Notes: generated by a model not told the origin, from the sequence alone. Counted from the first letter of the stretch, positions 44,463 through 53,839 are shown. The stretch is DNA of 64,000 nucleotides from Companilactobacillus nuruki (GCF_002872255.1 NZ_NIPR01000001.1:62001-126000); one strand, 5' to 3'. A program made the numbers and translations.

Positions 44463-45142
44463 TTTGAATATCCTCCAATATTGAAATAAAATGATAACCA
44501 AATCCATAAATGAAATTCATAGGTTTAAAATTCATTTTCATTTACCTAGGCTAAATATTGAAAATGGATTTTGATTTACAATAAATTTATTTTTGCAATC
44601 GTTTACCTTTGAAAAACGTTTTTAAATCTCTCGAGCGCTCCTACAATTTATGATACAATCGATATTTCAATTTGCAAATTACCATCAAATTTTAACTATT
44701 TATTACACATACAAGAATGCTGGTTCATAGGCATTTCAGTTTTTAAATTTTGAAAGCGTTTACTTTCTTTTTGACCATAATTAAGCCTGATATAGTGGGG
44801 AAATCCTTGATACAATTGGGCTAAAACTATATATAACCTATAGTTATTGAATAAATAATAAAATGTAAATGTTTTTTTATTTTATCACTATAAAAATAAA
44901 CTAATTATTGTTAATAATCATTTAACTCAAAATATATTTAATTATTCAGTTCACATATACATAACCTATAGTTATTCCTTTCATATCTTAAACTTATTGT
45001 TCTAAGTTTTAATAGTTATAATTTATTGTTTTTGGTTCATATTATAGTTTGTAAAAGATTTATATATTGTATTTCATTTTCTATAAATAAAACGTTATAC
45101 TGAATTATAGGCAGTTGGTATTTAAAATTTTATTTTCATGAA
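44463..45142 (-). promoter_or_regulatory. Long regulatory region: two ATAAC-N5-GTTAT boxes and cre sites
   Basis: This 680-bp region contains no credible gene. It holds two identical 15-bp dyads, ATAACCTATAGTTAT, at 44833-44847 and 44961-44975. Cre-like sites are TGAAAGCGTTTACT (44751-44764, one deviation) and, on the minus strand, GGTAAACGATTGCA (44607-44594, two deviations). A further CG-centred palindrome AAAAACGTTTTT lies at 44613-44624. The boxes are 128 bp apart, compatible with looping by a LysR tetramer. Confidence 0.6.
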
Positions 45143-45922
45143 TCAAGATCTTAAGAAATCCATCATAATTTTATTAAACAATTCTTGTTGCTCAGACATC
45201 ACTATATGTCCTGAGTCTGGTACAACAATTGATTTGCCTTTTTTACATAGTTTAGCTGAGGCAGCAGCGTGTTCAGAAGACCAAAAAGGACTCTCTTTAC
45301 CTGACATAAAAAGTACTGGTACTGAAACCTCGCCGATAACATCTCGCCAATCTTGAAAAGCATGATCGTACAACAAAGGACGATTTAAATCATAATCAAA
45401 CTTGCGTCCCTTCTGAACTGATTTAACTAATTGGTATGTTTGATCATCAATATTACGATAGGTAGTGTGAACGTGATACATTTCCTCAGCTGCTTTAGGA
45501 AAATTATCCCAATTCAAATCTAGTAATCCATAAGGCCAGGTTTCATCAGAAATCATTTTAGGAGATTGATCGACACTGATAATTTTTTTGATTCTTTTAT
45601 CTCCATAAAGGGAACAATAAGCCCAAATAGTAGCTGCTCCCATTGAATTGCCCATCATGTTGACCTTATCCAGTTTCAAATAATCCAATAATTCAGAGAT
45701 ATCTTTTCCTTGGCGACTCATGCGCAAACCTTTGGTCGTTGTTTGTGAACGCCCATGGTTTCTACGGTCTAAATTAATGACACGATAATATTGACTCAAT
45801 ATTTCTACCTGAGATCGCCAGATTTCTTTATAGCCAGCATAACCAGTCATAATAAGTATTGGCTCTCCTTGACCGATATCGTCATATTCCAGTTTTATAC
45901 CATCACTCGTTACAAATTGCAT
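45143..45922 (-). CDS. Alpha/beta hydrolase
   Basis: 259-residue alpha/beta hydrolase. Nucleophile Ser in GNSMGAAT (about residue 94), oxyanion region MTGYAGYKEIW, a DRRNHGRS loop, and the catalytic His in PDSGHIVMSEQ near the C-terminus. No signal peptide. It is divergent from the lysR gene with a LysR-type box and cre between them, so it may be the adjacent regulatory target; a thioesterase or carboxylesterase role is possible but unproven. Confidence 0.82.
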   Translation of the reverse strand: MQFVTSDGIKLEYDDIGQGEPILIMTGYAGYKEIWRSQVEILSQYYRVINLDRRNHGRSQTTTKGLRMSRQGKDISELLDYLKLDKVNMMGNSMGAATIWAYCSLYGDKRIKKIISVDQSPKMISDETWPYGLLDLNWDNFPKAAEEMYHVHTTYRNIDDQTYQLVKSVQKGRKFDYDLNRPLLYDHAFQDWRDVIGEVSVPVLFMSGKESPFWSSEHAAASAKLCKKGKSIVVPDSGHIVMSEQQELFNKIMMDFLRS

Positions 45923-45985
45923 TGTTAAGCCTCACATTTTCTTTAGTTTTTAATTCATTTTAATAAAAATAATTAAAACTACTGC

Positions 45986-46036
45986 ATAATTTTTCGTTAT
46001 AGTTTGTTTTTGTACACGTCTTTGTAAGCGTATACA
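45986..46036. promoter_or_regulatory. LysR-type box and cre between hydrolase and lysR
   Basis: ATAAT-TTTTC-GTTAT (45986-46000) is a one-mismatch copy of the ATAAC-N5-GTTAT box. TGTAAGCGTATACA (46023-46036) matches the cre consensus with one deviation. The pair sits in the divergent promoter region. Confidence 0.65.
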
Positions 46037-46075
46037 AAAGTGAACTAATCTCTCACTCTTGAAAGGGGAACTACC

Positions 46076-46987
46076 ATGGACATCCATCAAATACAATATT
46101 TAATTACCATCGTTGATAACGATTTTAACCTAACTAAAAGTGCTCGGATTTTGAATGTTTCACAGCCAGCATTGAGCAAACTAATTGCTGAATTAGAAAA
46201 CGTTGAACAAATTCAAATTTTTACTCGAGGAAAAGGTCGTATAACGGGCCTAACTCCAACTGGTGAAGATCTAATTAGACACGGCCGAACTATTAGTCAG
46301 GATTATGATAATTTAGTCAAAAGCATTCATGAACGTGCCGATTTAAAATCCGGTACAGTTAAAGTAGGTATTGCCCCCGTCATCATTTCGACAGTTTTTA
46401 ATCGTGCCATTCCAAAATTTATTCAAGAAAATCCAGATATTGACCTTCAAATTGTTGAAAATGGTGCCTATGAATTACAAAAAAAATTAATTCTTCAAGA
46501 AATTGATTTAGCTGTCTTGGTATCCCCCGCAACTTATCCATCCATTCAAGAAAAACCAATTTACGATAGTTCGGTATCTGTTTGGTTTAACAAAAATCAT
46601 CGTTTTCACGATTTCAAAGGACCAATACCTTTTGAAGAAGTTGCTAAAGAAAAAATTGTTACATTAGATGATAGTTTCATGGTTACTTATCAAACCAACC
46701 AAAAATTTAACCAAAAGAAACTAAATCCAAACTACTTCTTTAAAACTAGATCTTGGGACTTAATTTTGAATATTTGCCAAGAAATGGACGATGCCGTTGG
46801 TATTATCGCATCACCAATCGGCAGAAATTATTCTGGTACAAATATTGAACATCGTGACTTCAATCCTATTTTCCCTTGGAGAATCAGCATTTGCAATATG
46901 AAGGACGTCTATCAAAACACAGTTGTTAAATACACCCAAAATTGGTTTGTTAACTACTTCAAAAACGAACAAAACAAAAATTTATAG
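46076..46987 (+). CDS. LysR family transcriptional regulator
   Basis: 303 residues: N-terminal helix-turn-helix (LTKSARILNVSQPALSKLIAELE, about residues 19-41) and a LysR substrate domain (about 90-290). Divergent from the alpha/beta hydrolase gene, with a T-N11-A dyad in between, as is usual for LysR regulators. The same dyad occurs ahead of the FabK-like, fabV/glpF and crotonase/glpF genes, so this is the best candidate for their common regulator; an acyl-CoA or short acid may be the inducer (inference). GAAAGGGG lies before ATG. Confidence 0.88.
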   Translation: MDIHQIQYLITIVDNDFNLTKSARILNVSQPALSKLIAELENVEQIQIFTRGKGRITGLTPTGEDLIRHGRTISQDYDNLVKSIHERADLKSGTVKVGIAPVIISTVFNRAIPKFIQENPDIDLQIVENGAYELQKKLILQEIDLAVLVSPATYPSIQEKPIYDSSVSVWFNKNHRFHDFKGPIPFEEVAKEKIVTLDDSFMVTYQTNQKFNQKKLNPNYFFKTRSWDLILNICQEMDDAVGIIASPIGRNYSGTNIEHRDFNPIFPWRISICNMKDVYQNTVVKYTQNWFVNYFKNEQNKNL

Positions 46988-46988
46988 T

Positions 46989-47030
46989 AAAAATGTCTAA
47001 TTCGCATTCACGAATTAGACATTTTTTGTT
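46989..47030 (+). terminator. Terminator of lysR
   Basis: AAATGTCTAATTCG, 6-base loop and complement, then T6. It also faces the CoA-transferase gene ending at 47082. Confidence 0.85.
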
Positions 47031-47081
47031 TGGTAGAAAAAGTAGTCCGATCGTTTTACTATACTTTTTACCTAGCCATCT

Positions 47082-48677
47082 TTAGACAGTAACTCCAACC
47101 TTTTTACCTGGATGATTTTCTACACTACCCATTAATGGTTCTTCAAAAATACGTGGGTCCATATATCGTAAATCAGCGCTAATTTGTGGTTTAAAGTCCA
47201 TATGATCAAGAACATCTTTCTGTAAATCAATTCCGGGAGCAATTTCGATTAATTCAATTCCCCCGTCAACTAATTTGAAAACAGCACGTTCTGTAATATA
47301 GTAAATATTCTGCTTATTTGCATGAGAAACTGGCCCTGAGAAGGTTATCTGTTCTACATTCTTAACTAATTTATTGAATTTTCCTTCTTGAATAATATGT
47401 AGTTTGCCATCCCTAACCTCTTCTTTTAAACCACCAGCAGTAAATGTTCCGGTAAAGACAACCGTTGGTGTATTTTGAGTAATATTGACGAATCCACCAG
47501 TACCAGCAATTTTGGGACCAAATTTAGAAACATTAATGTTTCCTAGCTCATCCAATTCAGCAAGTCCTAAGAAAGTAATATCAATACCACCGCCATCATA
47601 AAAATCAAACATGTATGGTTGATCAATGGTTGATTCTGGAGAAATTGCACAGCCAAAATCGCCACCACCCATAGGCACACCGCCAAATGTACCTGGTTCT
47701 ACTGTAGTTGTGACATTTTCAGCTGCTCCTTCTTCTTTCAAAATCAAAGAAACAGTTTCTGGATATTTACCAATACCGTAGTTAACAATATTATCATCAT
47801 CGCATTTGTACATTGCAGCACGTCTAGCAATAACTTTTTTTGCACCTAGCGGTACATTAATAGCACCAGCAGCCTTAACAACAGCTTGGTTAACGTAATC
47901 TGGATTAAATTGAGTATCTGTACTTTGTTGTGTCATCGTTACGTCAGATGTCTCAACAACATAGTCAACCAATAGTCCAGGAATTCTAATATCCTTAGGT
48001 TTCATTGAACCTTTCTTCAAAATTCTCTTAACTTGAACAAAGACCTTTCCTCCATTATTATGTGCGGCCATAGCAATTGAGGTTGATTCAAGGGTCAATG
48101 GCTCATCATCAAAAGTGATATTCCCATCTTCGTCCGCATAAGTTCCACGAAGAATTGCAACATTGGGCTTTGGTACTTCATAGGCCAAATAATCTTCACC
48201 ATGAATCTTCATTTTGGAAACTAAATCATCTTTTTTAGCAGCATCATTTAATTTTCCACCTTCAATGTCCGGATCAACAAACGTACCCAAACCAACTTTA
48301 CTGATTTGAATAGGTTTATGTGCAGCTGAATCACGGAAGATCTGCGACATGACACCTTGTGGAAAGTTGTAGGCTTCGAAATCATTATCAGCAACCAATG
48401 GTTCTAGTTTTGGTGCCAAAGCCCAATGTCCACCGACCAAACGTCTCAACAAACCTTTGGCAGCAAAATTATTAGTTCCTCTTTCCTTACCATCGCCAAT
48501 ACCCGATGCATGCCATATTTCTAAAGCCTTTGGATGACCTTCTTTATCATATCTTTTACGAATATTCTCTAGAATCTCTTCAGCAACATCCGAACCCAAA
48601 AATCCTTCCAAAGCAATGGTTGCATTATCAGGAATAAGCTCTGCAGCCTTTTCACTGTTAATAAATTGTACAGTCAT
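47082..48677 (-). CDS. Acyl-CoA:acetate/propionate CoA-transferase
   Basis: 531-residue type I CoA-transferase with both subunits fused, close to propionate CoA-transferase (Pct) and YdiF. The catalytic Glu lies in TTVEPGTFGGVP (about residue 325). An N-terminal NATIALEGFLGSDVAEEI region binds CoA. It exchanges CoA between acetyl-CoA (or another acyl-CoA) and short acids such as lactate, 3-hydroxy acids or propionate. ATG at 48677 has a G-rich ribosome-binding site; 48692 is not favoured. It lies 84 bp downstream of fabV in the same operon. Confidence 0.9.
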   Translation of the reverse strand: MTVQFINSEKAAELIPDNATIALEGFLGSDVAEEILENIRKRYDKEGHPKALEIWHASGIGDGKERGTNNFAAKGLLRRLVGGHWALAPKLEPLVADNDFEAYNFPQGVMSQIFRDSAAHKPIQISKVGLGTFVDPDIEGGKLNDAAKKDDLVSKMKIHGEDYLAYEVPKPNVAILRGTYADEDGNITFDDEPLTLESTSIAMAAHNNGGKVFVQVKRILKKGSMKPKDIRIPGLLVDYVVETSDVTMTQQSTDTQFNPDYVNQAVVKAAGAINVPLGAKKVIARRAAMYKCDDDNIVNYGIGKYPETVSLILKEEGAAENVTTTVEPGTFGGVPMGGGDFGCAISPESTIDQPYMFDFYDGGGIDITFLGLAELDELGNINVSKFGPKIAGTGGFVNITQNTPTVVFTGTFTAGGLKEEVRDGKLHIIQEGKFNKLVKNVEQITFSGPVSHANKQNIYYITERAVFKLVDGGIELIEIAPGIDLQKDVLDHMDFKPQISADLRYMDPRIFEEPLMGSVENHPGKKVGVTV

Positions 48678-48761
48678 TAAAAAACACCCCATCCTTTTTC
48701 AACTCGTCAACCACATACCTACTGCTCCGAAAGTTATAGGTAAGATGTCAAACGAACAATA

Positions 48762-49973
48762 TTATGGTCTCAATTTCATTAATTTATCTAAATCTACGGT
48801 ATCAATATCAGCTCCTGGAACCTCAAAACCATTTAACTGCATGAACTCTCTTCTAAATTCTGCATAACCAGTTAAATCGCTATTAAAATTGTCTGGCGTA
48901 ATCTTTTCCATTAATTCTGAAACCTTTGTTTGAATATCTTCGCGTTGTTCCCAAGCATCCGGACGCAAACGACCACGATCATCAATCTCCCGACGGCCTC
49001 CATAAACCATGTCACGGAATAGGCGGTCTTTGTGCATAATAGGTGTTTCATGAGTTCCGGTCTCTTCTTCAATCTTATAAAGTGCAATACAATACATAGG
49101 AAAAATAGGAATAACAACGGATGCTTTTGTCGTAACAGCGCGTGATACGGAAATTAAGGCTTCACCATTAATGTCTTTGATTTTTTCTTGAATCTTATGA
49201 GATGATTCTTCAGCAGCATCTTTGGCAGCTCCCAAAGTTCCTTCATGGTAAAAATCATAAGTACTCTTAGGTCCGATATATGAATAAAGAATTGTTTTAA
49301 ATCCTTCAGCTAAAACTCCAGCCTCTTTCAATTCATCTACCCAAATCTCCCAATCTTCGCCACCCATAACATGTTTAGTAGCTTCTACCTCATCTGGCGT
49401 AGCAGGATCAACTGTCTGCTCAAATAGCTTGTTCTCCTCCAAATTAATATTTTCACCAGTTACAGGTTTACCAACAGTTTTGATAACTGAACGCCAAGTC
49501 TCATCAGGATCATTTGGATTAGTTCTCTTTGGTGCAGCAACTGAGTAAACTAGAAGATCAATTTTACCGCCAAAACTATCTTTGATATATTGAATAACTT
49601 GACTCTTCATATCCTGAGCAAAAGCATCACCAATAAAGTTCTTACCAATCAATCCTGCTTTTTCTGCTTCTTGACGGAAATAAATGTTGTTATACCAACC
49701 GGCAGTTCCGAGCATACTTTCATCTCGTGGTGGGCGTTCGAATGAGACTCCGATCGTGTCAGCTCCCTGACCAAAAGCTGTTGTAATTCGACTAGCAAGT
49801 CCATAACTCGATGATCCTCCAATAATCAAAGCCTTCTTGGCACCCTCATATTTACCTTTACCTTGAACATAAGCTATTTGATTGAGTATTTCTTGACGAC
49901 ATCCCTCTGGATTGACTGAACGAGCAACATTTCCTTTGAGTTTCTCAGTGATATTTACCATTGAATCTGACAT
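48762..49973 (-). CDS. fabV: Trans-2-enoyl-CoA reductase (FabV/TER)
   Basis: 403-residue single-domain SDR-like reductase that reduces crotonyl-CoA or longer enoyl-CoA/ACP with NADH. NADH-binding ALIIGGSSSYGLASRI (about residues 48-63), a VYSVAAPKR segment, and the active site Tyr-x8-Lys in YHEGTLGAAK, preceded by SYIGPKSTYDF. ATG at 49973 has GGTGGAG 6 bases upstream; the GTG at 49985 overlaps it. No ETF or acyl-CoA dehydrogenase accompanies it. With the CoA-transferase it forms an operon; usual family role is butyryl-CoA formation or fatty acid synthesis. Confidence 0.94.
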   Translation of the reverse strand: MSDSMVNITEKLKGNVARSVNPEGCRQEILNQIAYVQGKGKYEGAKKALIIGGSSSYGLASRITTAFGQGADTIGVSFERPPRDESMLGTAGWYNNIYFRQEAEKAGLIGKNFIGDAFAQDMKSQVIQYIKDSFGGKIDLLVYSVAAPKRTNPNDPDETWRSVIKTVGKPVTGENINLEENKLFEQTVDPATPDEVEATKHVMGGEDWEIWVDELKEAGVLAEGFKTILYSYIGPKSTYDFYHEGTLGAAKDAAEESSHKIQEKIKDINGEALISVSRAVTTKASVVIPIFPMYCIALYKIEEETGTHETPIMHKDRLFRDMVYGGRREIDDRGRLRPDAWEQREDIQTKVSELMEKITPDNFNSDLTGYAEFRREFMQLNGFEVPGADIDTVDLDKLMKLRP

Positions 49974-50522
49974 TTTCAACTCCACCTTTTTAAATAAATT
50001 AATAGAATGAATGAAGTCAATTATTATCTTTTAACATTTGATTGAAAGTACTCGCTGGTATTATGAGTTTTCAAATGTTTTTTGATAATCTAAAATGATT
50101 TCGCTCAATTCGCTTGAAAACCTCGATAGTTAAATCACATTGTGACATCTATAACTATCTTCACTTATTAATGTAAGCCTTTACAGTTTTTCTAACCAAT
50201 ATTACTTGTTCATTTGAGTTATAACGTTCAGTTATAATCTCGCTATATCAGTATCTACAGCCTTTTAAAAGTAAAATAGACAACAATATATTGATTATTG
50301 TAATATCTTGCTATTATTTAGTAACTCAAGGAATCAAATTATGATCATTTTGAATGATGCTCAGTCTTTAATTTCAATAATTGGTTTTATCATATAAGTA
50401 AAAATCATACCCTCTATAATAAATTATCAATAGTTTCACAAACGAATTACATAGAAATTCCTTAGTTTTCTATGTATACTTTGTTTGTAAGCGCACTCAT
50501 TGTGAATTTGGAGGAAATTATT
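49974..50522. promoter_or_regulatory. Divergent fabV-glpF control region
   Basis: 549 bp without a gene. TTATAAC-GTTCA-GTTATAA (50219-50237) is a perfect dyad containing the ATAAC-N5-GTTAT box. Cre-like sites: TGTAAGCCTTTACA (50172-50185, one deviation) and TGTAAGCGCACTCA (50486-50499, one deviation). The 17-mer GAAAGTACTCGCTGGTA (50044-50060) recurs with one change ahead of the crotonase gene. GATAGTTA and TAACTATC form a wider inverted pair near 50127-50162. Confidence 0.6.
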
Positions 50523-51242
50523 ATGCACGATAGCTTAGCTTTGCAGCTAGTTGGTGAATTCATTGGGACACTAGTTTTGATTCTTCTAGGTGATGGCGTT
50601 GTAGCAGCTGTTTCATTAAAAAAATCAAAGGCTTACGGTGCTGGTTGGATCGCTATTGCACTTGGTTGGGGATTAGCAGTTACTTTGGGTGTTTATTGTT
50701 CGGCCTTTCTAAGTCCAGCTCATTTGAACCCCGCTGTGACTTTAGGAATGGCTATTGCTGGACTATTCAAATGGTCATACGTCATTCCTTATATGATTGC
50801 TCAAACTTTAGGTGGTTTAGTCGGAGCCATTTTAGTTTGGATCAATTATTATCCTCATTGGAAAGAAACCGAAGATTCTAATGCTATTTTGGGAACATTC
50901 GCAACTGGTCCTGCCATTAGAAACTATCCAATGAATTTCATTAGTGAGTTTATTGGGACATTGGTTCTAGTTTTTGCACTACTAGCCTTTACACGTGGCA
51001 AATTTACTGATGGTCTAAATCCTATGGTTGTTGGTGTTTTGATAACAGCAATCGGATTCTCACTTGGTGGGACAACTGGTTATGCTATTAATCCAGCCCG
51101 AGACCTAGGACCTCGAATTGCTCATCAGATTTTACCTATCGCTAATAAAGGTAATTCAGATTGGGCATATAGTTGGGTTCCTATTCTTGGTCCCTTAGCT
51201 GGTGGAGCTGTAGCAGCATGGTTATATATGTTGATACCTTAA
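50523..51242 (+). CDS. glpF: Aquaglyceroporin (glycerol facilitator) 1
   Basis: 239-residue MIP channel with six membrane segments and two half-helices: HLNPAVTLG (first NPA) and AINPARDLGPR (second). The Asp after the second NPAR marks the glycerol-permeable branch. ATG at 50523 follows GGAGG; the longer frame from 50472 overlaps the cre site. In Lactiplantibacillus some GlpF paralogues also pass undissociated lactic acid, so export of short acids from the CoA pathway is conceivable. Divergent from fabV. Confidence 0.92.
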   Translation: MHDSLALQLVGEFIGTLVLILLGDGVVAAVSLKKSKAYGAGWIAIALGWGLAVTLGVYCSAFLSPAHLNPAVTLGMAIAGLFKWSYVIPYMIAQTLGGLVGAILVWINYYPHWKETEDSNAILGTFATGPAIRNYPMNFISEFIGTLVLVFALLAFTRGKFTDGLNPMVVGVLITAIGFSLGGTTGYAINPARDLGPRIAHQILPIANKGNSDWAYSWVPILGPLAGGAVAAWLYMLIP

Positions 51243-51248
51243 ATTTCA

Positions 51249-51292
51249 AAAAAAAATACCTTCAAGGTTAAATCCCTGAAGGTATTTTTTTT
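51249..51292. terminator. Bidirectional terminator between the two channel genes
   Basis: AAAAAATACCTTCA and its complement with a 12-base loop and T8, serving both convergent aquaglyceroporin genes. Confidence 0.88.
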
Positions 51293-51296
51293 AAGC

Positions 51297-52049
51297 TTAC
51301 AATCCAAAGAAGCCTTTAAAAACAAAGATTCCGACAATTGCACCAGCAATCGGTGCTATAACTGGGACCCAACTATAGTTCCAATTAGAGCTTCCCTTGT
51401 TAGGTACTGGCATCAACGCATGTACAATTCTAGGACCCAGATCACGAGCCGGATTCAATGCGGGACCAGTCGGACCACCAACCGACATAACCAAAGTGGT
51501 AATTACCAAACCTACACCGATATTAGCAAAATCGATATTTTGTTTGAAAAACATTCCACGATATAATCCCATCGCGGCAAATGTAAGAATAGCAGTGCCA
51601 ATTGCCTCGGTCCAAAATCCATTCATCGTACTTCCTGCTGTATCTCCAGTTGAGAATGTAGCAAAAATTGCTCCTTCATTCTTAGTTCTCTTATAATATG
51701 GCCAATAAATTACTAAAATCAACAACTGACCTACCATTGCTCCTAAGAATTGAAAAAGAATATATGGCATAACTTTTGCCCATGGAAAAATTCCAGCCGT
51801 GGCTTGCGCAATTGTGATTGCAGGATTTAAATGATTTCCCGAAATCGATCCAAACATCATCGCTGGTATCATAACACCCAGACCATATCCCACAGCTATA
51901 AATATCCAACCACCATTGGCCTGACCATTTTCTCCATTACCAGTGGTGTCTTTTAGGAATGAATTGGCAACAGCACCATTCCCGAATAATACCAAAATCA
52001 TAGTTCCAAAAAACTCTGCAGCAAAACGAGCATCCCAAGTTCCACTCAT
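51297..52049 (-). CDS. Aquaglyceroporin (glycerol facilitator) 2
   Basis: 250-residue MIP channel with HLNPAITIA and ALNPARDLGPR, again with the Asp diagnostic of glycerol permeation. It differs clearly from the first copy, for instance in an extra loop rich in Gly and Asn after the first helix (DTTGNGENGQANGG), so it is not a recent duplicate. GGGGG lies before the ATG. It shares a divergent control region with the crotonase gene, containing a LysR-type box and a cre. Confidence 0.92.
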   Translation of the reverse strand: MSGTWDARFAAEFFGTMILVLFGNGAVANSFLKDTTGNGENGQANGGWIFIAVGYGLGVMIPAMMFGSISGNHLNPAITIAQATAGIFPWAKVMPYILFQFLGAMVGQLLILVIYWPYYKRTKNEGAIFATFSTGDTAGSTMNGFWTEAIGTAILTFAAMGLYRGMFFKQNIDFANIGVGLVITTLVMSVGGPTGPALNPARDLGPRIVHALMPVPNKGSSNWNYSWVPVIAPIAGAIVGIFVFKGFFGL

Positions 52050-52291
52050 TATTAAAATACCCCCAAGAAGTTTTTACCAAGTCAAAATATAGATCAATAG
52101 TTTATTTTTTAGAGTTGTATCAACTTGGCAAACTGAACTATAACGGAGAAATTCCTCAACGTAAATATTGATATTTATTCATATTAGCAATTACTATAAG
52201 TTATATATAAAGATAGCATTGCTTTGATAGCGTTTACATTTATATATTCTGATTTTTTTCACAATTTTTTAGTGAACAAAAAATTTTTCAC
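52050..52291. promoter_or_regulatory. Divergent glpF2-crotonase control region
   Basis: ATTAC-TATAA-GTTAT (52190-52204), a one-mismatch copy of the LysR-type box. TGATAGCGTTTACA (52225-52238) matches the cre consensus with one deviation. No gene is seen in this stretch. Confidence 0.6.
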
Positions 52292-52292
52292 G

Positions 52293-52327
52293 AATTTGAA
52301 ACCGCCTATTTTCGGCGTTTTCAAATT
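52293..52327. promoter_or_regulatory. Large dyad ahead of the crotonase gene
   Basis: Arms AATTTGAAA-C-CGCC (52293-52306) and GGCG-T-TTTCAAATT (52314-52327) are complementary except for one central mismatch. There is no T-run, so it is a candidate operator rather than a terminator. Confidence 0.5.
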
Positions 52328-52419
52328 ATACTTTTCAAGTCTTAATTTGCTTTTCAAAAATAATTATTTAATATAGGTCTCGAAAGTACTTGCTGGTAAC
52401 TAGAAGGGATGTTACTAAC

Positions 52420-53226
52420 ATGACAGAATTAACAGGCACAAAAGATTTTCAAAACGTATTACTAGAGGCTAAAGACGGTATCGCTACTTTAACAATTAAC
52501 CGTCCTAAATCATTGAATGCTTTGAATTCAGATACATTAACTGAAATCGGTGAAGCACTTGATGTTGTTAAGACTAATGAAGATAGCGTTAAAGTTCTAA
52601 TTATTACAGGTTCCGGAGAAAAGGCATTCGTTGCTGGTGCAGATATCTCTCAAATGAGAGACATGAACTCTATTGAAGCCGCTGAACTTTCTAAATTAGC
52701 TCATAATTCATTTGGTAAAATCGAAAACTTAAAACAATTTACCATTGCCGCTGTCAACGGATATTGTCTAGGTGGTGGACTTGAATTAGCCTCATCATGT
52801 GACATTCGTATTGTTTCAGAAAAAGCTAAGTTTGGCCAACCAGAAGTTACATTAGGAATTGTTCCCGGATTCGGTGGTACACAACGTCTGACACGTCTTG
52901 TTGGCCGTGGCAAAGCCAAGGAAATGATTGCTACTGGTACAATGATCGACGCTAAAGAGGCTTATCGTGTTGGTATTGCTGATGAGGTCGCTGCCCCTGA
53001 AGAATTAATAAACAAAGCAACTGAAATTGCTCAAACAATCATGAAGAATGGTTTAATTGCTGTTGGAATGGCTAAATATGTTATCGACCGTGCTGCTGAT
53101 TTGCCACTTGATACAGCCATCGATTTTGAAACTCAAATGTGGGCTCAAACATTTGCTACTGAAGATCAAACTGAAGGTATGACAGCATTTCTAGAAAAAC
53201 GTCATGCTAATTTCCCTGGTAAATAA
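52420..53226 (+). CDS. Enoyl-CoA hydratase / crotonase
   Basis: 268-residue crotonase-fold hydratase, interconverting (S)-3-hydroxyacyl-CoA and trans-2-enoyl-CoA. The oxyanion segment AFVAGADISQM and the two catalytic Glu are present: GGGLELASSCD and GQPEVTLGIVPGFGG. This matches Clostridium Crt closely in pattern. ATG at 52420 is chosen; the frame from 52390 has no start signal. No 3-hydroxyacyl-CoA dehydrogenase or thiolase gene is nearby, so it probably works as a dehydratase for a CoA-activated 3-hydroxy acid. Confidence 0.92.
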   Translation: MTELTGTKDFQNVLLEAKDGIATLTINRPKSLNALNSDTLTEIGEALDVVKTNEDSVKVLIITGSGEKAFVAGADISQMRDMNSIEAAELSKLAHNSFGKIENLKQFTIAAVNGYCLGGGLELASSCDIRIVSEKAKFGQPEVTLGIVPGFGGTQRLTRLVGRGKAKEMIATGTMIDAKEAYRVGIADEVAAPEELINKATEIAQTIMKNGLIAVGMAKYVIDRAADLPLDTAIDFETQMWAQTFATEDQTEGMTAFLEKRHANFPGK

Positions 53227-53265
53227 ATTTAGTTTTCACACCATATAATTACGTAGAAACATCAA

Positions 53266-53298
53266 AGATAGCCCGTTAACTATAACTGGGCTATTTTT
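53266..53298 (+). terminator. Terminator of the crotonase gene
   Basis: ATAGCCC, 13-base loop, GGGCTAT and T5. Confidence 0.85.
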
Positions 53299-53328
53299 GG
53301 CATCTAGAGCCTAAATCCTTCTACTAAA

Positions 53329-53374
53329 AATAAGCAGCACTAGCGATTGATCTTAATTACTAGTGCTGCTTATT
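53329..53374. terminator. Convergent terminator beside maoC
   Basis: Perfect 15-bp stem AATAAGCAGCACTAG with complement, 16-base loop. It lies about 30 bases beyond the MaoC stop. Confidence 0.8.
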
Positions 53375-53404
53375 AACGTTAAGGAATTGGACATAGGTCC
53401 ATAT

Positions 53405-53839
53405 TTATTTTTTGGCTGGCATAATTTGGGCTTCTCCTTCAGTTACCTTTTCACCATCTTGATTAGTTACAATTGTTGAGAGAGTGACAATTTGAAAATG
53501 AGCTTTTTGCTCAACTTTCACTACTGTAACAGTTGCTACTAGTACATCCCCAAAATAAACTGGCTTATCAAATCTCAAGCTCTGATTCAGATATATTGCT
53601 CCAGGTCCTGGCATCTTAGTACCTAAACAAGCTGAAATCATTCCTGCCGATAGCATTCCATGAGCAATACGCTTATGAAACTGAGTACTCTTAGCAAATT
53701 CTTCATCGACGTGCATAGGATTATAATCTCCAGTTACTTTGGCGAAAGTATTTACATCATCCTCAGTTATACGCTTAGAAACTGATCCAGACATTCCAAC
53801 CTTTAATTCGTTTTCGTAAAAAATTTTATAATTTTCCAT
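53405..53839 (-). CDS. MaoC-like (R)-specific enoyl-CoA hydratase
   Basis: 144-residue hot-dog-fold hydratase, similar in size and motif to PhaJ. The catalytic dyad is in TGDYNPMHVDEEFA (Asp and His), followed by RIAHGMLSAGM. It interconverts (R)-3-hydroxyacyl-CoA and enoyl-CoA, so together with the crotonase both stereoisomers can reach the same enoyl-CoA. ATG at 53839 has AGGAGG 9 bases upstream; earlier ATGs are not supported. Confidence 0.92.
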   Translation of the reverse strand: MENYKIFYENELKVGMSGSVSKRITEDDVNTFAKVTGDYNPMHVDEEFAKSTQFHKRIAHGMLSAGMISACLGTKMPGPGAIYLNQSLRFDKPVYFGDVLVATVTVVKVEQKAHFQIVTLSTIVTNQDGEKVTEGEAQIMPAKK

